Below are positions 9,032 through 17,824 of a stretch of DNA of 64,000 nucleotides, piece after piece. The notes below the pieces were generated by a model. That model worked only from the letters and a program-made list of their open reading frames with translations. It ran no database searches and was not told where the DNA came from. The position numbers and the translations under genes are program-made. The first letter of the stretch is position 1. Each line of letters opens with the position of its first letter. The stretch is from Cetobacterium sp050033475 (GTDB lineage: Bacteria; Fusobacteriota; Fusobacteriia; Fusobacteriales; Fusobacteriaceae): the NCBI RefSeq assembly GCF_050033475.1, contig NZ_CP188322.1, positions 1 to 64,000 of the forward strand. The letters are read 5' to 3'.

Positions 9032-9156
9032 TTCAGACCTCCAAGTATCATTTTTTGAAATTATACTCCTAAAATTTTATATATTCAATATTTAAAACAT
9101 ACAAAAGAATATAAAAAAATTTGGTTTATTGTAACAATGATAAAAAAAAACTTAAA

Positions 9157-9165
9157 TGCTATAAT
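9157..9165 (+). promoter_or_regulatory. Extended -10 promoter for the CodA-like gene
   Basis: TGCTATAAT, an extended -10 box, about 35 bases upstream of the start codon. No good -35 is present, as expected for this promoter type. Confidence 0.55.
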
Positions 9166-9198
9166 TGAAAAAAATAAAAATTTAGAGGTGAAAATATA

Positions 9199-10464
9199 AT
9201 GGAGAAAATTTTATATAAAAATGCTCGTTTAAAAGGAATGGAAGAAGTTCAGGATCTTTATATAGAAAATGGAATTTTTAAGGAAATTGGAAAAGAATTA
9301 GAAAAAAAATATTCAGAGGTTAAAATTATAGATTTAGATGGATATTTGACAATACCTCCATATATAGATCCTCATATTCATTTAGATTATGTTTATACAG
9401 CAAGAAGACCAGGAGCTAATAATAATACTGGAACTTTATTTGAAGGAATTCAAAGATGGTCTGAAACAAAAAGTAGTATGACAAAGGAAGAGATAAAAGA
9501 AAGAGCAAAAATAGCTATAAAAAAACAAATGCTACATGGAACTCAATATATGAGAACACACGTGGATGTAACTGATCCTAATTTAACTGCTTTAAAAGCA
9601 ATTTTAGAACTAAGAGAAGAAATGAAAGATTTAATCGAAATACAAATAATTGCTTTTCCACAGGAGGGAATGTATTCATATAAAGATGGAGATAAATTAG
9701 TTGAAAAAGCATTACAAATGGGAGCAGATGTAGTTGGAGCAATTCCTCATTTTGAATTTACTTGGGAACTTGGAGAAAAATCAATAAAGAAAACAGTAGA
9801 ATTAGCTAAAAAATATAATAAATTAATAGATGTTCATTGTGACGAGACAGATGATCCAAACTCAAGATTTTTAGAATTATTAGCTGGAGAAGTATATATG
9901 AATGATATGGGAGAAAAAACAACAGCTAGTCATACTTGTGCTATGGGTTCTTATGATAATGCCTATGCTTTTAAATTATTTAGATTATTAAAGTTATCAA
10001 ATATAAATATAATAGCTTGTCCAACTGAAAACATCCATTTACAAGGAAGATATGATACTTATCCAAAAAGAAGAGGATTAACTAGAGTTAAGGAATTAAA
10101 TGACGCAGGAATTAATGTTTGTTTTGCTCAGGATTCAATGTCAGATCCATGGTATCCTTTAGGAAATGGAAATTTAATGACAATTTTAGATTTTGGAATT
10201 CATATAGGACATATGATGACATTTGAAGAAATTATAAATAGTTTAGATTTAATAACAGTAAATAGTGCTAAAACTTTACATATTCAAGATAGATATGGAA
10301 TTGAAGTTGGAAAGGAAGCTAATTTTATTGTTTTAGATGCAAAGAATGAATTTGATGCAATATTAGAGAGAGTTGGAATAAAAAAATCTATAAGATATGG
10401 TAAAATTTTATTTGAAAAAGAACCTCAAATTATAGATAGTAAATTAGAATTTTTTACTAAATAA
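9199..10464 (+). CDS. codA: Cytosine deaminase-like amidohydrolase (cytosine or creatinine deaminase)
   Basis: 421 residues, aligning along its whole length with E. coli CodA (427). Metal ligands HIHLD near residue 59, the AFPQEG glutamine, HCDE (His and catalytic Glu) and ASHT are all conserved. The loop after the last metal ligand differs: E. coli has HDDVFDPW, this protein QDSMSDPW. The ligand Asp312 is kept, but the next residue, Asp314 in E. coli and known to shape substrate choice, is Ser313 here. The enzyme removes an amino group from cytosine or a similar ring. With a creatininase gene divergent beside it, creatinine deamination is an alternative. The symbol is given for the family, not for proven specificity. 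Confidence 0.8.
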   Translation: MEKILYKNARLKGMEEVQDLYIENGIFKEIGKELEKKYSEVKIIDLDGYLTIPPYIDPHIHLDYVYTARRPGANNNTGTLFEGIQRWSETKSSMTKEEIKERAKIAIKKQMLHGTQYMRTHVDVTDPNLTALKAILELREEMKDLIEIQIIAFPQEGMYSYKDGDKLVEKALQMGADVVGAIPHFEFTWELGEKSIKKTVELAKKYNKLIDVHCDETDDPNSRFLELLAGEVYMNDMGEKTTASHTCAMGSYDNAYAFKLFRLLKLSNINIIACPTENIHLQGRYDTYPKRRGLTRVKELNDAGINVCFAQDSMSDPWYPLGNGNLMTILDFGIHIGHMMTFEEIINSLDLITVNSAKTLHIQDRYGIEVGKEANFIVLDAKNEFDAILERVGIKKSIRYGKILFEKEPQIIDSKLEFFTK

Positions 10465-10469
10465 TAAAG

Positions 10470-10499
10470 AAAAGTCGGACTTGAAAATCCGACTTTTTT
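10470..10499 (+). terminator. Intrinsic terminator after codA-like gene
   Basis: AAAAGTCGGA and TCCGACTTTT form a ten-base stem with an eight-base loop and a T tail. Confidence 0.9.
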
Positions 10500-10503
10500 A
10501 TTA

Positions 10504-11229
10504 TTAATATTGAGAATTCATAAGAACTTCTTCTCCGTATCCTCCAGCCCCTGGTAAAGGTCTATTAGTTGAAGCACTATTTCTTAAAATTCTTATTCCT
10601 CTAATTCCAGCTTCTTTTGCAGCAAGAATATCATCATCACTATCTCCATAGTGTAAAGAAACATGATATTTTTTGATATAATAAGTTTTATCATATTTAT
10701 TTTGAGATGCTGTATATGGAGTCATGAAGTTAACTGGTTTCATATTTTTTATATTGAAATCTTTTTCTAATATTTTTCCAGTTTCTCCTACAACATTTTC
10801 TTTATGATTTGAAGGAGCAGGTCTTCCAGTGATGAAATATATAGTATCTCCTCTTCTTTGGTGCATTTCAATTAAAGCTTTTGCAGCTTCTTTAGGTATT
10901 GAATATTTATCAGCACCATTTCCAACAAAATTCCAGAATTCTTGATTATCTAAATATTTGTAACTGTCTGGTGAAAATTTATTTTTTCCATAATAGAATG
11001 CAGGTGAAGAGAATAAAACTGTGTCATCAATGTCAAAACTTACATTCATAGGTGGTTTTCCTTCTAAGCTTTTTTCAATTGCATTGACATCAACCCATTT
11101 AATATCTTTTGGCATACCAGTTTGTGCCAATTGAACAGTGTTAACATGGGGATGAGTGTATGGAACTTTAGGACCACTAGCAAAAGCAAGAGCAGATGCT
11201 AAAAAGAAAACAGATAAAAATTTTTTCAT
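10504..11229 (-). CDS. aphA: Class B acid phosphatase, secreted
   Basis: 241 residues (E. coli AphA has 237). A signal peptide MKKFLSVFFLASALAFASG opens the protein. The DDDD-superfamily nucleophile motif FDIDDTVLFSSPAFY, a later FITGRPAP segment and YGDSDDDILAAKEAGIRGIR are those of AphA, a periplasmic homotetrameric non-specific phosphatase and phosphotransferase. An in-frame TTG lies upstream, but the ribosome site GGGAGG sits inside that extension, so the ATG at 11229 is chosen. It is a monocistronic gene with its own promoter; convergent with the deaminase gene. Confidence 0.93.
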   Translation of the reverse strand: MKKFLSVFFLASALAFASGPKVPYTHPHVNTVQLAQTGMPKDIKWVDVNAIEKSLEGKPPMNVSFDIDDTVLFSSPAFYYGKNKFSPDSYKYLDNQEFWNFVGNGADKYSIPKEAAKALIEMHQRRGDTIYFITGRPAPSNHKENVVGETGKILEKDFNIKNMKPVNFMTPYTASQNKYDKTYYIKKYHVSLHYGDSDDDILAAKEAGIRGIRILRNSASTNRPLPGAGGYGEEVLMNSQY

Positions 11230-11272
11230 AATTCCTCCCAAAAAATTATTAAAGTGACTTTATATTGTTTAT

Positions 11273-11300
11273 ATTATACTCCTTTAATTTTAAAAATCAA
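11273..11300 (-). promoter_or_regulatory. Promoter of aphA
   Basis: On the minus strand TTGATT, a 16-base spacer and TATAAT, about 45 bases upstream of the aphA start. Confidence 0.6.
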
Positions 11301-11343
11301 TTAAAAAATACTAAAAACAAGCACTTTTTAAAATCAAAGTATT

Positions 11344-11370
11344 AAAAAAACCTTCTCATAAAAGAGAAGG
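11344..11370 (-). terminator. Intrinsic terminator of the MATE gene
   Basis: CCTTCTC and GAGAAGG arms with a six-base loop directly after the stop codon, followed on the minus strand by seven T residues. Confidence 0.9.
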
Positions 11371-12738
11371 TTAGACTCTAGAATAATTTAATTCATAAGT
11401 ACTTTTAATTTTTAAATCATGTAATTCTTTTATAACAAAATAAGAAGTTATAATAGCTAAAGATAAATCAGTTACAGGATTTGCTAACCAAACTCCATTT
11501 AAACCATAATATTTTGGTAAAATATATAGTAGAGGGAGAGTTAAAACAAATTGTCTGATTATATTTAAAATAGTTGTTATTTTAGCTTTTCCAATGGCTT
11601 GAAAATAACTGCTTCCTATCATATGGAATCCCATTATAAATACCATACTAAAGAAAATCTTAGTTGAAGATAAAGTTAATTTCATTAATTGTGGATCATT
11701 TTTTATAAAAGGTTGAATTAATATTTTAGGAACTAACATGGTTAATAAAAATCCTAGTGAAGAGATTGTTATGGCTACAATCATAGATAAAATATAAGCA
11801 TGTCTAACTCTAGAATAATTATTGGCCCCGTAGTTATATCCTAAAATAGGTTGAGCTCCTTGGTAAATACCAACGATTGGCATATATAATAAAGTACTAA
11901 TACTATTAATAATTCCATAGGCAGCAATGGCAATATCCCCACCATAAATATTACAATTTTTATTTATAAAAATAACAACAATTGAATTTGACATTTGCAT
12001 TATAAATGGAGCAATACCAATACTAGAAATTCCATATAAAACTTTTAAATCTATTTTTAAATTTTTAGCTTTTAGTTTTATATTACTATTTCCAGTAGTA
12101 AAATGTTTTAATTGATAAACAGCAACTATTATATTGGAAATGATTGTTGCCCAAGCAGCTCCTTTAATTCCCATTCCAAAGGTAAAAATAAATATTGGAT
12201 CAAGAACTAAATTTAAACCACAACCGACAATATTCATTTTCATTGCATATTTGGGATTACCTTCACCTCTAATTATATTATTTAGAGCAATGAATAATAA
12301 TTGGAAAACTGTAGCAAAAAATATTATAGACATATAATCTCTTGCATAGGAAATATTATCTGGAGTTGCACCAAATAAATATAAAATTTTATCTAGAAAA
12401 ATTAAACCTAAAATAGAAAGAATAATTCCTATTGAAAATAAAAGAGTAACAGCATTTCCTAAAATAAGTTCAGCTTTTTCCCTATTTTTTTGTCCTAAAT
12501 TTATAGAAATTAATGATCCACCACCAATACCGATGAATAAACCAGTTGCTAAAATAAATGTGAATAGTGGTAAAACAATACTAATACCTGCAATTGCTAA
12601 TCTTCCAACTCCGAAGCTAATAAATATTCTGTCTACGATGTTATATAAAATATAGACAAGGGAACCAGTTATAGCTGGAATGGAATATTCCCATAAAAGC
12701 TTAGGAATACTTTCAGTTTCTAATCTTTGATCTTTCAT
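11371..12738 (-). CDS. MATE-family efflux transporter
   Basis: 455 residues with about 12 membrane spans in two similar halves, typical of the MATE family. The opening segment IPKLLWEYSIPAITGSLVYI and NIVDRIFISFGVG is the usual N-terminal MATE pattern. The family exports cationic drugs, dyes or metabolites using Na+ or H+ gradients; substrate cannot be told. The start ATG has a clear AAGGAGGAG site. The gene is alone between its own promoter and terminator. Confidence 0.9.
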   Translation of the reverse strand: MKDQRLETESIPKLLWEYSIPAITGSLVYILYNIVDRIFISFGVGRLAIAGISIVLPLFTFILATGLFIGIGGGSLISINLGQKNREKAELILGNAVTLLFSIGIILSILGLIFLDKILYLFGATPDNISYARDYMSIIFFATVFQLLFIALNNIIRGEGNPKYAMKMNIVGCGLNLVLDPIFIFTFGMGIKGAAWATIISNIIVAVYQLKHFTTGNSNIKLKAKNLKIDLKVLYGISSIGIAPFIMQMSNSIVVIFINKNCNIYGGDIAIAAYGIINSISTLLYMPIVGIYQGAQPILGYNYGANNYSRVRHAYILSMIVAITISSLGFLLTMLVPKILIQPFIKNDPQLMKLTLSSTKIFFSMVFIMGFHMIGSSYFQAIGKAKITTILNIIRQFVLTLPLLYILPKYYGLNGVWLANPVTDLSLAIITSYFVIKELHDLKIKSTYELNYSRV

Positions 12739-12766
12739 GACTCCTCCTTAATTATATTGACTTTAT

Positions 12767-12795
12767 AGTATAAAATTTTTAATATATTTTGTCAA
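12767..12795 (-). promoter_or_regulatory. Promoter of the MATE gene
   Basis: Minus strand TTGACA, a 17-base spacer and TATACT, about 30 bases before the start codon. Confidence 0.75.
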
Positions 12796-12820
12796 TTATT
12801 AACTTAAAGTCTCGAAAAAT

Positions 12821-12845
12821 AAAAAAGCCCTTGGAGGGGCTTTTA
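12821..12845 (-). terminator. Intrinsic terminator of nanE
   Basis: AAGCCCCTCC and its partner ending GGGCTT form a stem with a T-rich tail on the minus strand, just after the nanE stop. Confidence 0.85.
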
Positions 12846-12847
12846 AA

Positions 12848-13522
12848 TTAATTATTCATACATGTTACAAATTTTTTAGTAATTTGTTGAGGTCTAGTTA
12901 TAGCTCCACCTACAACAACTGCAAAGGATCCTAAATCTAAAGCTTTTTTAGCTTTTTCTGGAGTGTCAATATTTCCTTCAGCAATTACAGGAATAGTTAC
13001 AGTTTTTAAAACCTTTTCTAGCTCTGTTAAAGGATCATTTCCTGTAGTATATTCAGTATATCCAACAAGAGTAGTTCCAACTAAATCGATTCCAGCTTTT
13101 TCAGCAACTAGAGCTTCTTCAGCTGTAGAAATATCTCCCATAATTATAGAATGTGGATATTTTTTCTTTATATTTTTTATAAAATCTTCGATACTGACAT
13201 TGTCAGGTCTTTGTCTTTGAGTTGCATCTATAGCTATTACAGTAACTCCTTCAGCCATTAATTCATCTACTTCTTTCATAGTAGGAGTTATGAAAACAGG
13301 ACAGTCACCATAATTCTTTTTTATAATTCCAATAATAGGAAGGTCAACATTCTTTTTAATTTCTTTTATATCTGAAACAGTATTTGCTCTAATACCTGAA
13401 GCACCACCTTCAAAAGCAGCAAAAGCCATTCTTCCCATAATGAAAGAACTGTGTAAAGGCTCATGTTCAAGAGCTTGACAAGATACGATTAATTTCCCTT
13501 TAATTTTTTCTAAAGTATTCAT
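12848..13522 (-). CDS. nanE: N-acetylmannosamine-6-phosphate 2-epimerase
   Basis: 224 residues, the normal NanE length. The TIM-barrel protein carries the family signatures LIVSCQALEHEPLHSS at the N-terminus, GIIKKNY near residue 70, AIDATQRQRPD and the C-terminal VIAEGNIDTPEKAKKALDLG phosphate-binding region. It converts ManNAc-6-phosphate to GlcNAc-6-phosphate, the step after NanK in sialic acid breakdown. It lies about 8 kb from the nanA and kinase genes and has its own promoter and terminator, so the pathway is split in this genome segment. Confidence 0.95.
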   Translation of the reverse strand: MNTLEKIKGKLIVSCQALEHEPLHSSFIMGRMAFAAFEGGASGIRANTVSDIKEIKKNVDLPIIGIIKKNYGDCPVFITPTMKEVDELMAEGVTVIAIDATQRQRPDNVSIEDFIKNIKKKYPHSIIMGDISTAEEALVAEKAGIDLVGTTLVGYTEYTTGNDPLTELEKVLKTVTIPVIAEGNIDTPEKAKKALDLGSFAVVVGGAITRPQQITKKFVTCMNN

Positions 13523-13555
13523 TATAATCCTCCCAATAAGTACGTTGATAAGTAA

Positions 13556-13584
13556 ATGATACAGTTTGAGAATATAAAAGTCAA
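13556..13584 (-). promoter_or_regulatory. Promoter of nanE
   Basis: Minus strand TTGACT, a 17-base spacer and TATCAT, about 35 bases upstream of the start codon. Confidence 0.7.
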
Positions 13585-13640
13585 TGAAATAAATAAAGGA
13601 ATTTTTAAATTTTTTAAGAATATTTCAGCGGAGGATTTTT

Positions 13641-14267
13641 ATGAAAAAGATTTCAGTATTTTTACTTTGTTTTTTTAGTGGATACATAAATATATTAACT
13701 ATTTTTCAATATTCATATGCCATATCACATTTTTCTGGAGATTTTACAAAAATTTCAAAAAAATTAATTTTAGGTCAATTTGATATATCATTATTGATAA
13801 TTTGTAAATTAGTTTTTTTATTTTTTTTAGGAGCTTCATTCATAGGTTATATGAATGAACATAAGGAAAGATATGGATATTTAATGATAGTTTATGGAGC
13901 TGTGATATTTATTTTATTACAAAATAAATTCACAGGAAATATTTTTATAGATGTATTAACTTTTATTATGGGAAGTCAAAATGGATTGGATATAAAACTT
14001 TATAATTCATCTGTAAGAACAACTCATATGACTGGAAATTTGACAGAATTAGGAATAGGTATTGGTAGAGTTTTATCTGGAGAAAAAAAACTTTTCTCTA
14101 AGGCTATTTTTAATTTTTTAGAAATTATTTTTTATATAATTGGAGGGATTATAGGGATAATTCTTTATAATTTTATAAATATAAAATCTTTTTATGTATT
14201 TTCTATAGGCTATTCTATTTTAGGAGTAATTTATATAAAATTTAAATATGACAATAATTTGACATAA
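13641..14267 (+). CDS. YoaK/DUF1275-family membrane protein
   Basis: 208 residues with about six membrane spans. The family hallmark GSQNGLDIKLYNSSVRTTHMTG (split here as GSQNGLD and VRTTHMTG, residues about 114-133) and the opening FSGYINILTI are clear. DUF1275 proteins are inner-membrane proteins of unknown function. The gene starts after GGAGG and is followed, 109 bases later, by the malic enzyme gene with its own promoter. No terminator separates the two, so read-through is possible. Confidence 0.8.
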   Translation: MKKISVFLLCFFSGYINILTIFQYSYAISHFSGDFTKISKKLILGQFDISLLIICKLVFLFFLGASFIGYMNEHKERYGYLMIVYGAVIFILLQNKFTGNIFIDVLTFIMGSQNGLDIKLYNSSVRTTHMTGNLTELGIGIGRVLSGEKKLFSKAIFNFLEIIFYIIGGIIGIILYNFINIKSFYVFSIGYSILGVIYIKFKYDNNLT

Positions 14268-14286
14268 ATTTTATATATTTTACGCA

Positions 14287-14315
14287 TTGACAATATATAT
14301 ACAGTTAATTATAAT
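14287..14315 (+). promoter_or_regulatory. Consensus promoter of the malic enzyme gene
   Basis: TTGACA (14287-14292), a 17-base spacer and TATAAT (14310-14315): both hexamers match the sigma-70 consensus exactly. Confidence 0.9.
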
Positions 14316-14376
14316 GACTAAGTAAAATGAAAAAGATTTCAAATTAAAAATTGAGGTATAAATAGGAGGAAAATTC

Positions 14377-15552
14377 ATGAACGTTTATGAAAAAGCTTTA
14401 GAGATGCATGCGAAACTAAGAGGAAAATATGAAGTAGTTTCCAAAGTTGACGTTAATAATAAGGAACAATTAAGTTTAGCTTATTCTCCAGGAGTTGCGG
14501 CACCTTGTTTAGCAATAAAAGAAAATAAAGAAGACGTTTATAAATATACAGCAAAAGGAAATATGGTTGCTGTTATTTCTGATGGATCTGCTATATTAGG
14601 TTTAGGAAATATAGGGCCTGAAGCAGGATTACCAGTAATGGAATCAAAAGTTATACTATATAAAGATTTAGCAGGAATAGATTCCTTCCCTCTTTGTCTT
14701 GATACACAAGATACAGAAGAGCTTATAAAAACAATAAAATATTTAGTACCAACTTTTGGAGCAATACATTTAGAAGATTTATCATGTCCTAAATGTATAG
14801 AAGTTGAAACTAGATTAAAAGAAGAATTAGATATTCCTGTATTCCATAATGACCAACATGGAACAAGTGTTGTTGCCATAGCTGGTTTAATAAATGCTTT
14901 CAAATTAGTTAATAAAACATTTGAAAATAGTAAATTTGTAATAAATGGAGCAGAGGCAGCAGGAAGTGCTATTACAAAATTATTAGTTGGAATGGGAGCT
15001 AAAAATATATTACTTGTAAGTGAAGATCATATTTTAAATAGAGAAGAAAATTCAACATATGATTTCTCTAAAAAATATTTATCAGAAATTACTAATCCAA
15101 CTAATATGAAAGGTACCTTAAGAGATGCTATGGTAGGTGCTGATGTATTCATAGGAGTTTCTAAAGGAAATGTTGTAGATAAGGATATGGTAAAATCTAT
15201 GAATTCAGATGCCATTGTATTTGCTATGGCTAATCCTACACCAGAAATTATGCCAGAGGACGCATATGAAGCTGGAGCTAAAATAGTTGGAACAGGAAGA
15301 GGAGATTATCCTAACCAATTAAATAATGTTTTAGCTTATCCTGGAATTTTCAGAGGAGCTTTAGATGCTAAGGCAACAAAAATAACTGAAGAAATGAAAA
15401 TGGCTGCAGCTTATGGAATTGCAAAATTAATAACAGATGATGAATTAGCTGTGGATAATATAATTCCAAAAGCTTTTGATAAAAGAGTAGTAGAAGTTGT
15501 AGCGAAGGAAGTTGTAAGAATTGCTCAAGAGCAAGGAGTAATAAGAAAATAA
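14377..15552 (+). CDS. Malic enzyme, NAD(P)-dependent
   Basis: 391 residues, the short bacterial malic enzyme form without a phosphotransacetylase tail. The N-terminal catalytic domain contains YSPGVAAPCLAI and the divalent-metal region HLEDL plus FHNDQHGT. The NAD-binding domain begins near residue 185 (FVINGAEAAGSAITKLL). It decarboxylates malate to pyruvate and CO2, yielding NAD(P)H. The ATG follows AGGAGG. A consensus promoter implies strong expression. This is the second malic enzyme in the window; the first is the fragment at the left edge beside a malate carrier. Confidence 0.93.
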   Translation: MNVYEKALEMHAKLRGKYEVVSKVDVNNKEQLSLAYSPGVAAPCLAIKENKEDVYKYTAKGNMVAVISDGSAILGLGNIGPEAGLPVMESKVILYKDLAGIDSFPLCLDTQDTEELIKTIKYLVPTFGAIHLEDLSCPKCIEVETRLKEELDIPVFHNDQHGTSVVAIAGLINAFKLVNKTFENSKFVINGAEAAGSAITKLLVGMGAKNILLVSEDHILNREENSTYDFSKKYLSEITNPTNMKGTLRDAMVGADVFIGVSKGNVVDKDMVKSMNSDAIVFAMANPTPEIMPEDAYEAGAKIVGTGRGDYPNQLNNVLAYPGIFRGALDAKATKITEEMKMAAAYGIAKLITDDELAVDNIIPKAFDKRVVEVVAKEVVRIAQEQGVIRK

Positions 15553-15579
15553 ATTGATTTTTTCTAAAAAATAATATAT

Positions 15580-15602
15580 CCTTTATTAACTGTAATTAAA
15601 GG
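15580..15602 (+). promoter_or_regulatory. Possible hairpin covering the ribosome site of the S66 peptidase
   Basis: CCTTTA (15580-15585) can pair with TAAAGG (15597-15602), the first half of the AAAGGAGG ribosome site. It could slow translation initiation. The stem is short and may be chance. Confidence 0.3.
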
Positions 15603-15610
15603 AGGATATT

Positions 15611-16603
15611 ATGAACAGAAAAATTTCATTGGAAGCAGGAGATAAGATAGGTTTTTTTTCGCCATCATCTCCTGCTACTTTTTTTGCACCGAAAAGATTT
15701 GAAAGAGCAAAAAATTTTTTATCAGAAAAAGGATTCTCTTTAATTGCGGGAGAATTAACTGGAAAAAAAGATTATTATCGTTCTGGAAGTATTTTAGAAA
15801 GAGTGGAAGAATTAAATAAATTGATAAGAAATAAAGAAATAAAATGTATTATGAGTACAATTGGCGGATATAATTCGAATTCTTTACTTCCTTATATAGA
15901 TTATGAAGAATTAAAACGAAATCCTAAAATAATAATTGGTTATTCAGATATGACAGCGATTTTATTGGGAATTTATGCTAAAACAGGAATAATAACATAT
16001 TATGGTCCTGCACTAGTTGCTAGCTTTGGAGAATATTCTCCTTTGGTAGATGGAACATATAATAATTTTATTGAAATTTTAAATAAAAAAATAATTTTAC
16101 CATATACATACAAAACACCTTTATATTGGACGGATGAGTTTATAAATTGGGAAGAACAAGATAGAAAGAAGAAACTTTATAATAACCAATTAAAAACAGT
16201 AATACCAGGAATAGTAAGAGGAAGAGTTATTGGTGGAAATTTAAATACAATTCAAGGAATTTGGGGTAGTGAATATATGCCCGAAATAAAAAATGGAGAT
16301 ATTCTTTTTATAGAGGATAGTTTGAAAAGTGCAACAGTTTTAGAAAGAAGCTTTTCCTTTTTAAAAATAAATGGAGTTTTTGATAAAGTATCAGGAATTA
16401 TTTTAGGAAAGCATGAATTATTTGATGATCAAGGAACAGGGAAAGAGCCCTATGAAATTTTATTAGAGGTATTGAATGGACAACAATTACCGTTTTTAGC
16501 AGACTTTGATTGTTCTCATACTCATCCAATGTTAACTTTACCAATAGGAGCTACTTTAGAATTAGATACGATAAATAAAAAGGTAACAATTTTAGAAATA
16601 TAA
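15611..16603 (+). CDS. S66 family peptidase (LD-carboxypeptidase / MccF-like)
   Basis: 330 residues, within the S66 range. Residues typical of the family are the nucleophile loop IIGYSDMTA near 117, VIGGNLNTI near 210 that precedes the glutamate in FIEDS, and the histidine in DFDCSHTHPM near the C-terminus, giving the Ser-Glu-His triad. LdcA removes the terminal D-alanine from murein tetrapeptides in the cytoplasm; MccF cleaves microcin C-type nucleotide peptides. The internal insert around residues 170-195 (YWTDEFINWEEQ) is more MccF-like, so immunity to a peptide antibiotic is a real alternative. Confidence 0.85.
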   Translation: MNRKISLEAGDKIGFFSPSSPATFFAPKRFERAKNFLSEKGFSLIAGELTGKKDYYRSGSILERVEELNKLIRNKEIKCIMSTIGGYNSNSLLPYIDYEELKRNPKIIIGYSDMTAILLGIYAKTGIITYYGPALVASFGEYSPLVDGTYNNFIEILNKKIILPYTYKTPLYWTDEFINWEEQDRKKKLYNNQLKTVIPGIVRGRVIGGNLNTIQGIWGSEYMPEIKNGDILFIEDSLKSATVLERSFSFLKINGVFDKVSGIILGKHELFDDQGTGKEPYEILLEVLNGQQLPFLADFDCSHTHPMLTLPIGATLELDTINKKVTILEI

Positions 16604-16630
16604 AATGGGCTGAGATTCAGCCCATTTTTT
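16602..16630. terminator. Bidirectional terminator
   Basis: AAAATGGGCTGA and TCAGCCCATTTT pair around GAT, with T runs in both directions, between the convergent S66 peptidase and M20 genes. Confidence 0.9.
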
Positions 16631-17805
16631 TAAACTTTATTTTTATTTCTTAAAAACTCATCTTTAACTTCTGCAAGATTTTCAGGAGAAGTTATTAAAT
16701 CAATAGCAGTACCTGCTAATATTTTAGCTGCATAAGTAACAGCACTATGAGCTTCTTTTGTTTTTCCTGCATTTAAAAATTCATCTGAGTGAGATGAAGT
16801 TCCTTCAGGAACAAAGGAAATTCTAATACAAGATCCAGGAATTACATACATAAGATTTCCAAAATCTGTAGAACCAGTTTTCTCTCTAGGAGCAGAAATT
16901 TTTGGAGCATCTACTAACTTTGCATTTTCCATTAATAAATCATTAAGCTTTAGTACTGGAATTTTATTATTTAGAGATTTAGTTTCTTCAATCTCATATG
17001 TTGTTTCAGTCATAAGAGATGCACCTTGAACAACTTTTTTAAATCTTTCAATAACAGAATCTAAATATACTCTATTATATGAACGTAAACTAAATTTTGC
17101 TTCTGCATATTTAGGAACCACATTGGCAGGTCCTCCTGCATTTGTAATAGTGTAATGAATTCTAGTATCTTCTTTAATGTGTTCTCTCATAAATTCTATT
17201 CCTTGGAATAATAATAATATACCATCAAGAGCACTACGTCCTTGTTCAGGAGCTAAGGCAGCATGAGCACTTGTTCCATGGAATTTAACTGTGAAGTTAG
17301 AAAGTGCAAGGGATTTTATATCTGTAGTCGTAGTAGTAGACCCATGCATCATTAAAGCAACATCAATATCTTGGAAACATCCTTCTCTTAACATTTGTAA
17401 TTTTCCACCGATTGTTTCTTCAGCAGGAGTTCCATAAACAACAATTTTAAAATTTTCATTTTTAATTTGATCTTTTAAAGCAATTGCAGCACCTACTATG
17501 GCAGGTCCTTGCATGTGGTGACCACATGCATGACCTAAGTTTTCAATTGCATCATATTCACAAAGTAATCCAATTGATGGTCCATTAGTTCCAACTTCAA
17601 AAGTAGCTTTGAAAGCTGTTTCGAATCCACCAATATTTTTTTCAACAGTAAATCCATGATCTGCTAAAAATTTAGTTAACATTTCAGAACTTTTAAATTC
17701 TTGTAATCCAATTTCAGGATTATCAAAAATAAAATCTGACATTTTATTTAATTCTATAGAAATATTTTCAATGTATTGAAAAGTATTAGTTTTTATATTG
17801 TTCAT
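16630..17805 (-). CDS. M20-family amidohydrolase (AbgB/HmrA-like)
   Basis: 391 residues. Metal-binding motifs GLLCEYDAIENLGHACGHH (split: LCEYDA and GHACGHH, near 85-100), TPAEETIGGK near 132 and the C-terminal SSHSDEF are those of the M20D amidohydrolases that act on N-acyl amino acids, indole-acetyl conjugates or p-aminobenzoyl-glutamate. A dimerisation domain spans about 180-290. The gene lies 19 bases downstream of a YfcC-type carrier on the same strand, so a transported amide or dipeptide is probably hydrolysed inside the cell. AAAAGGAG precedes the ATG. Confidence 0.88.
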   Translation of the reverse strand: MNNIKTNTFQYIENISIELNKMSDFIFDNPEIGLQEFKSSEMLTKFLADHGFTVEKNIGGFETAFKATFEVGTNGPSIGLLCEYDAIENLGHACGHHMQGPAIVGAAIALKDQIKNENFKIVVYGTPAEETIGGKLQMLREGCFQDIDVALMMHGSTTTTTDIKSLALSNFTVKFHGTSAHAALAPEQGRSALDGILLLFQGIEFMREHIKEDTRIHYTITNAGGPANVVPKYAEAKFSLRSYNRVYLDSVIERFKKVVQGASLMTETTYEIEETKSLNNKIPVLKLNDLLMENAKLVDAPKISAPREKTGSTDFGNLMYVIPGSCIRISFVPEGTSSHSDEFLNAGKTKEAHSAVTYAAKILAGTAIDLITSPENLAEVKDEFLRNKNKV

Positions 17806-17824
17806 TATTGACTCCTTTTAACTA

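Noticed and set aside
10504..11241. The longer aphA reading starting at TTG 11241.
   Set aside because: The first four codons are the ribosome site itself (GGGAGG); the ATG at 11229 begins a normal signal peptide.
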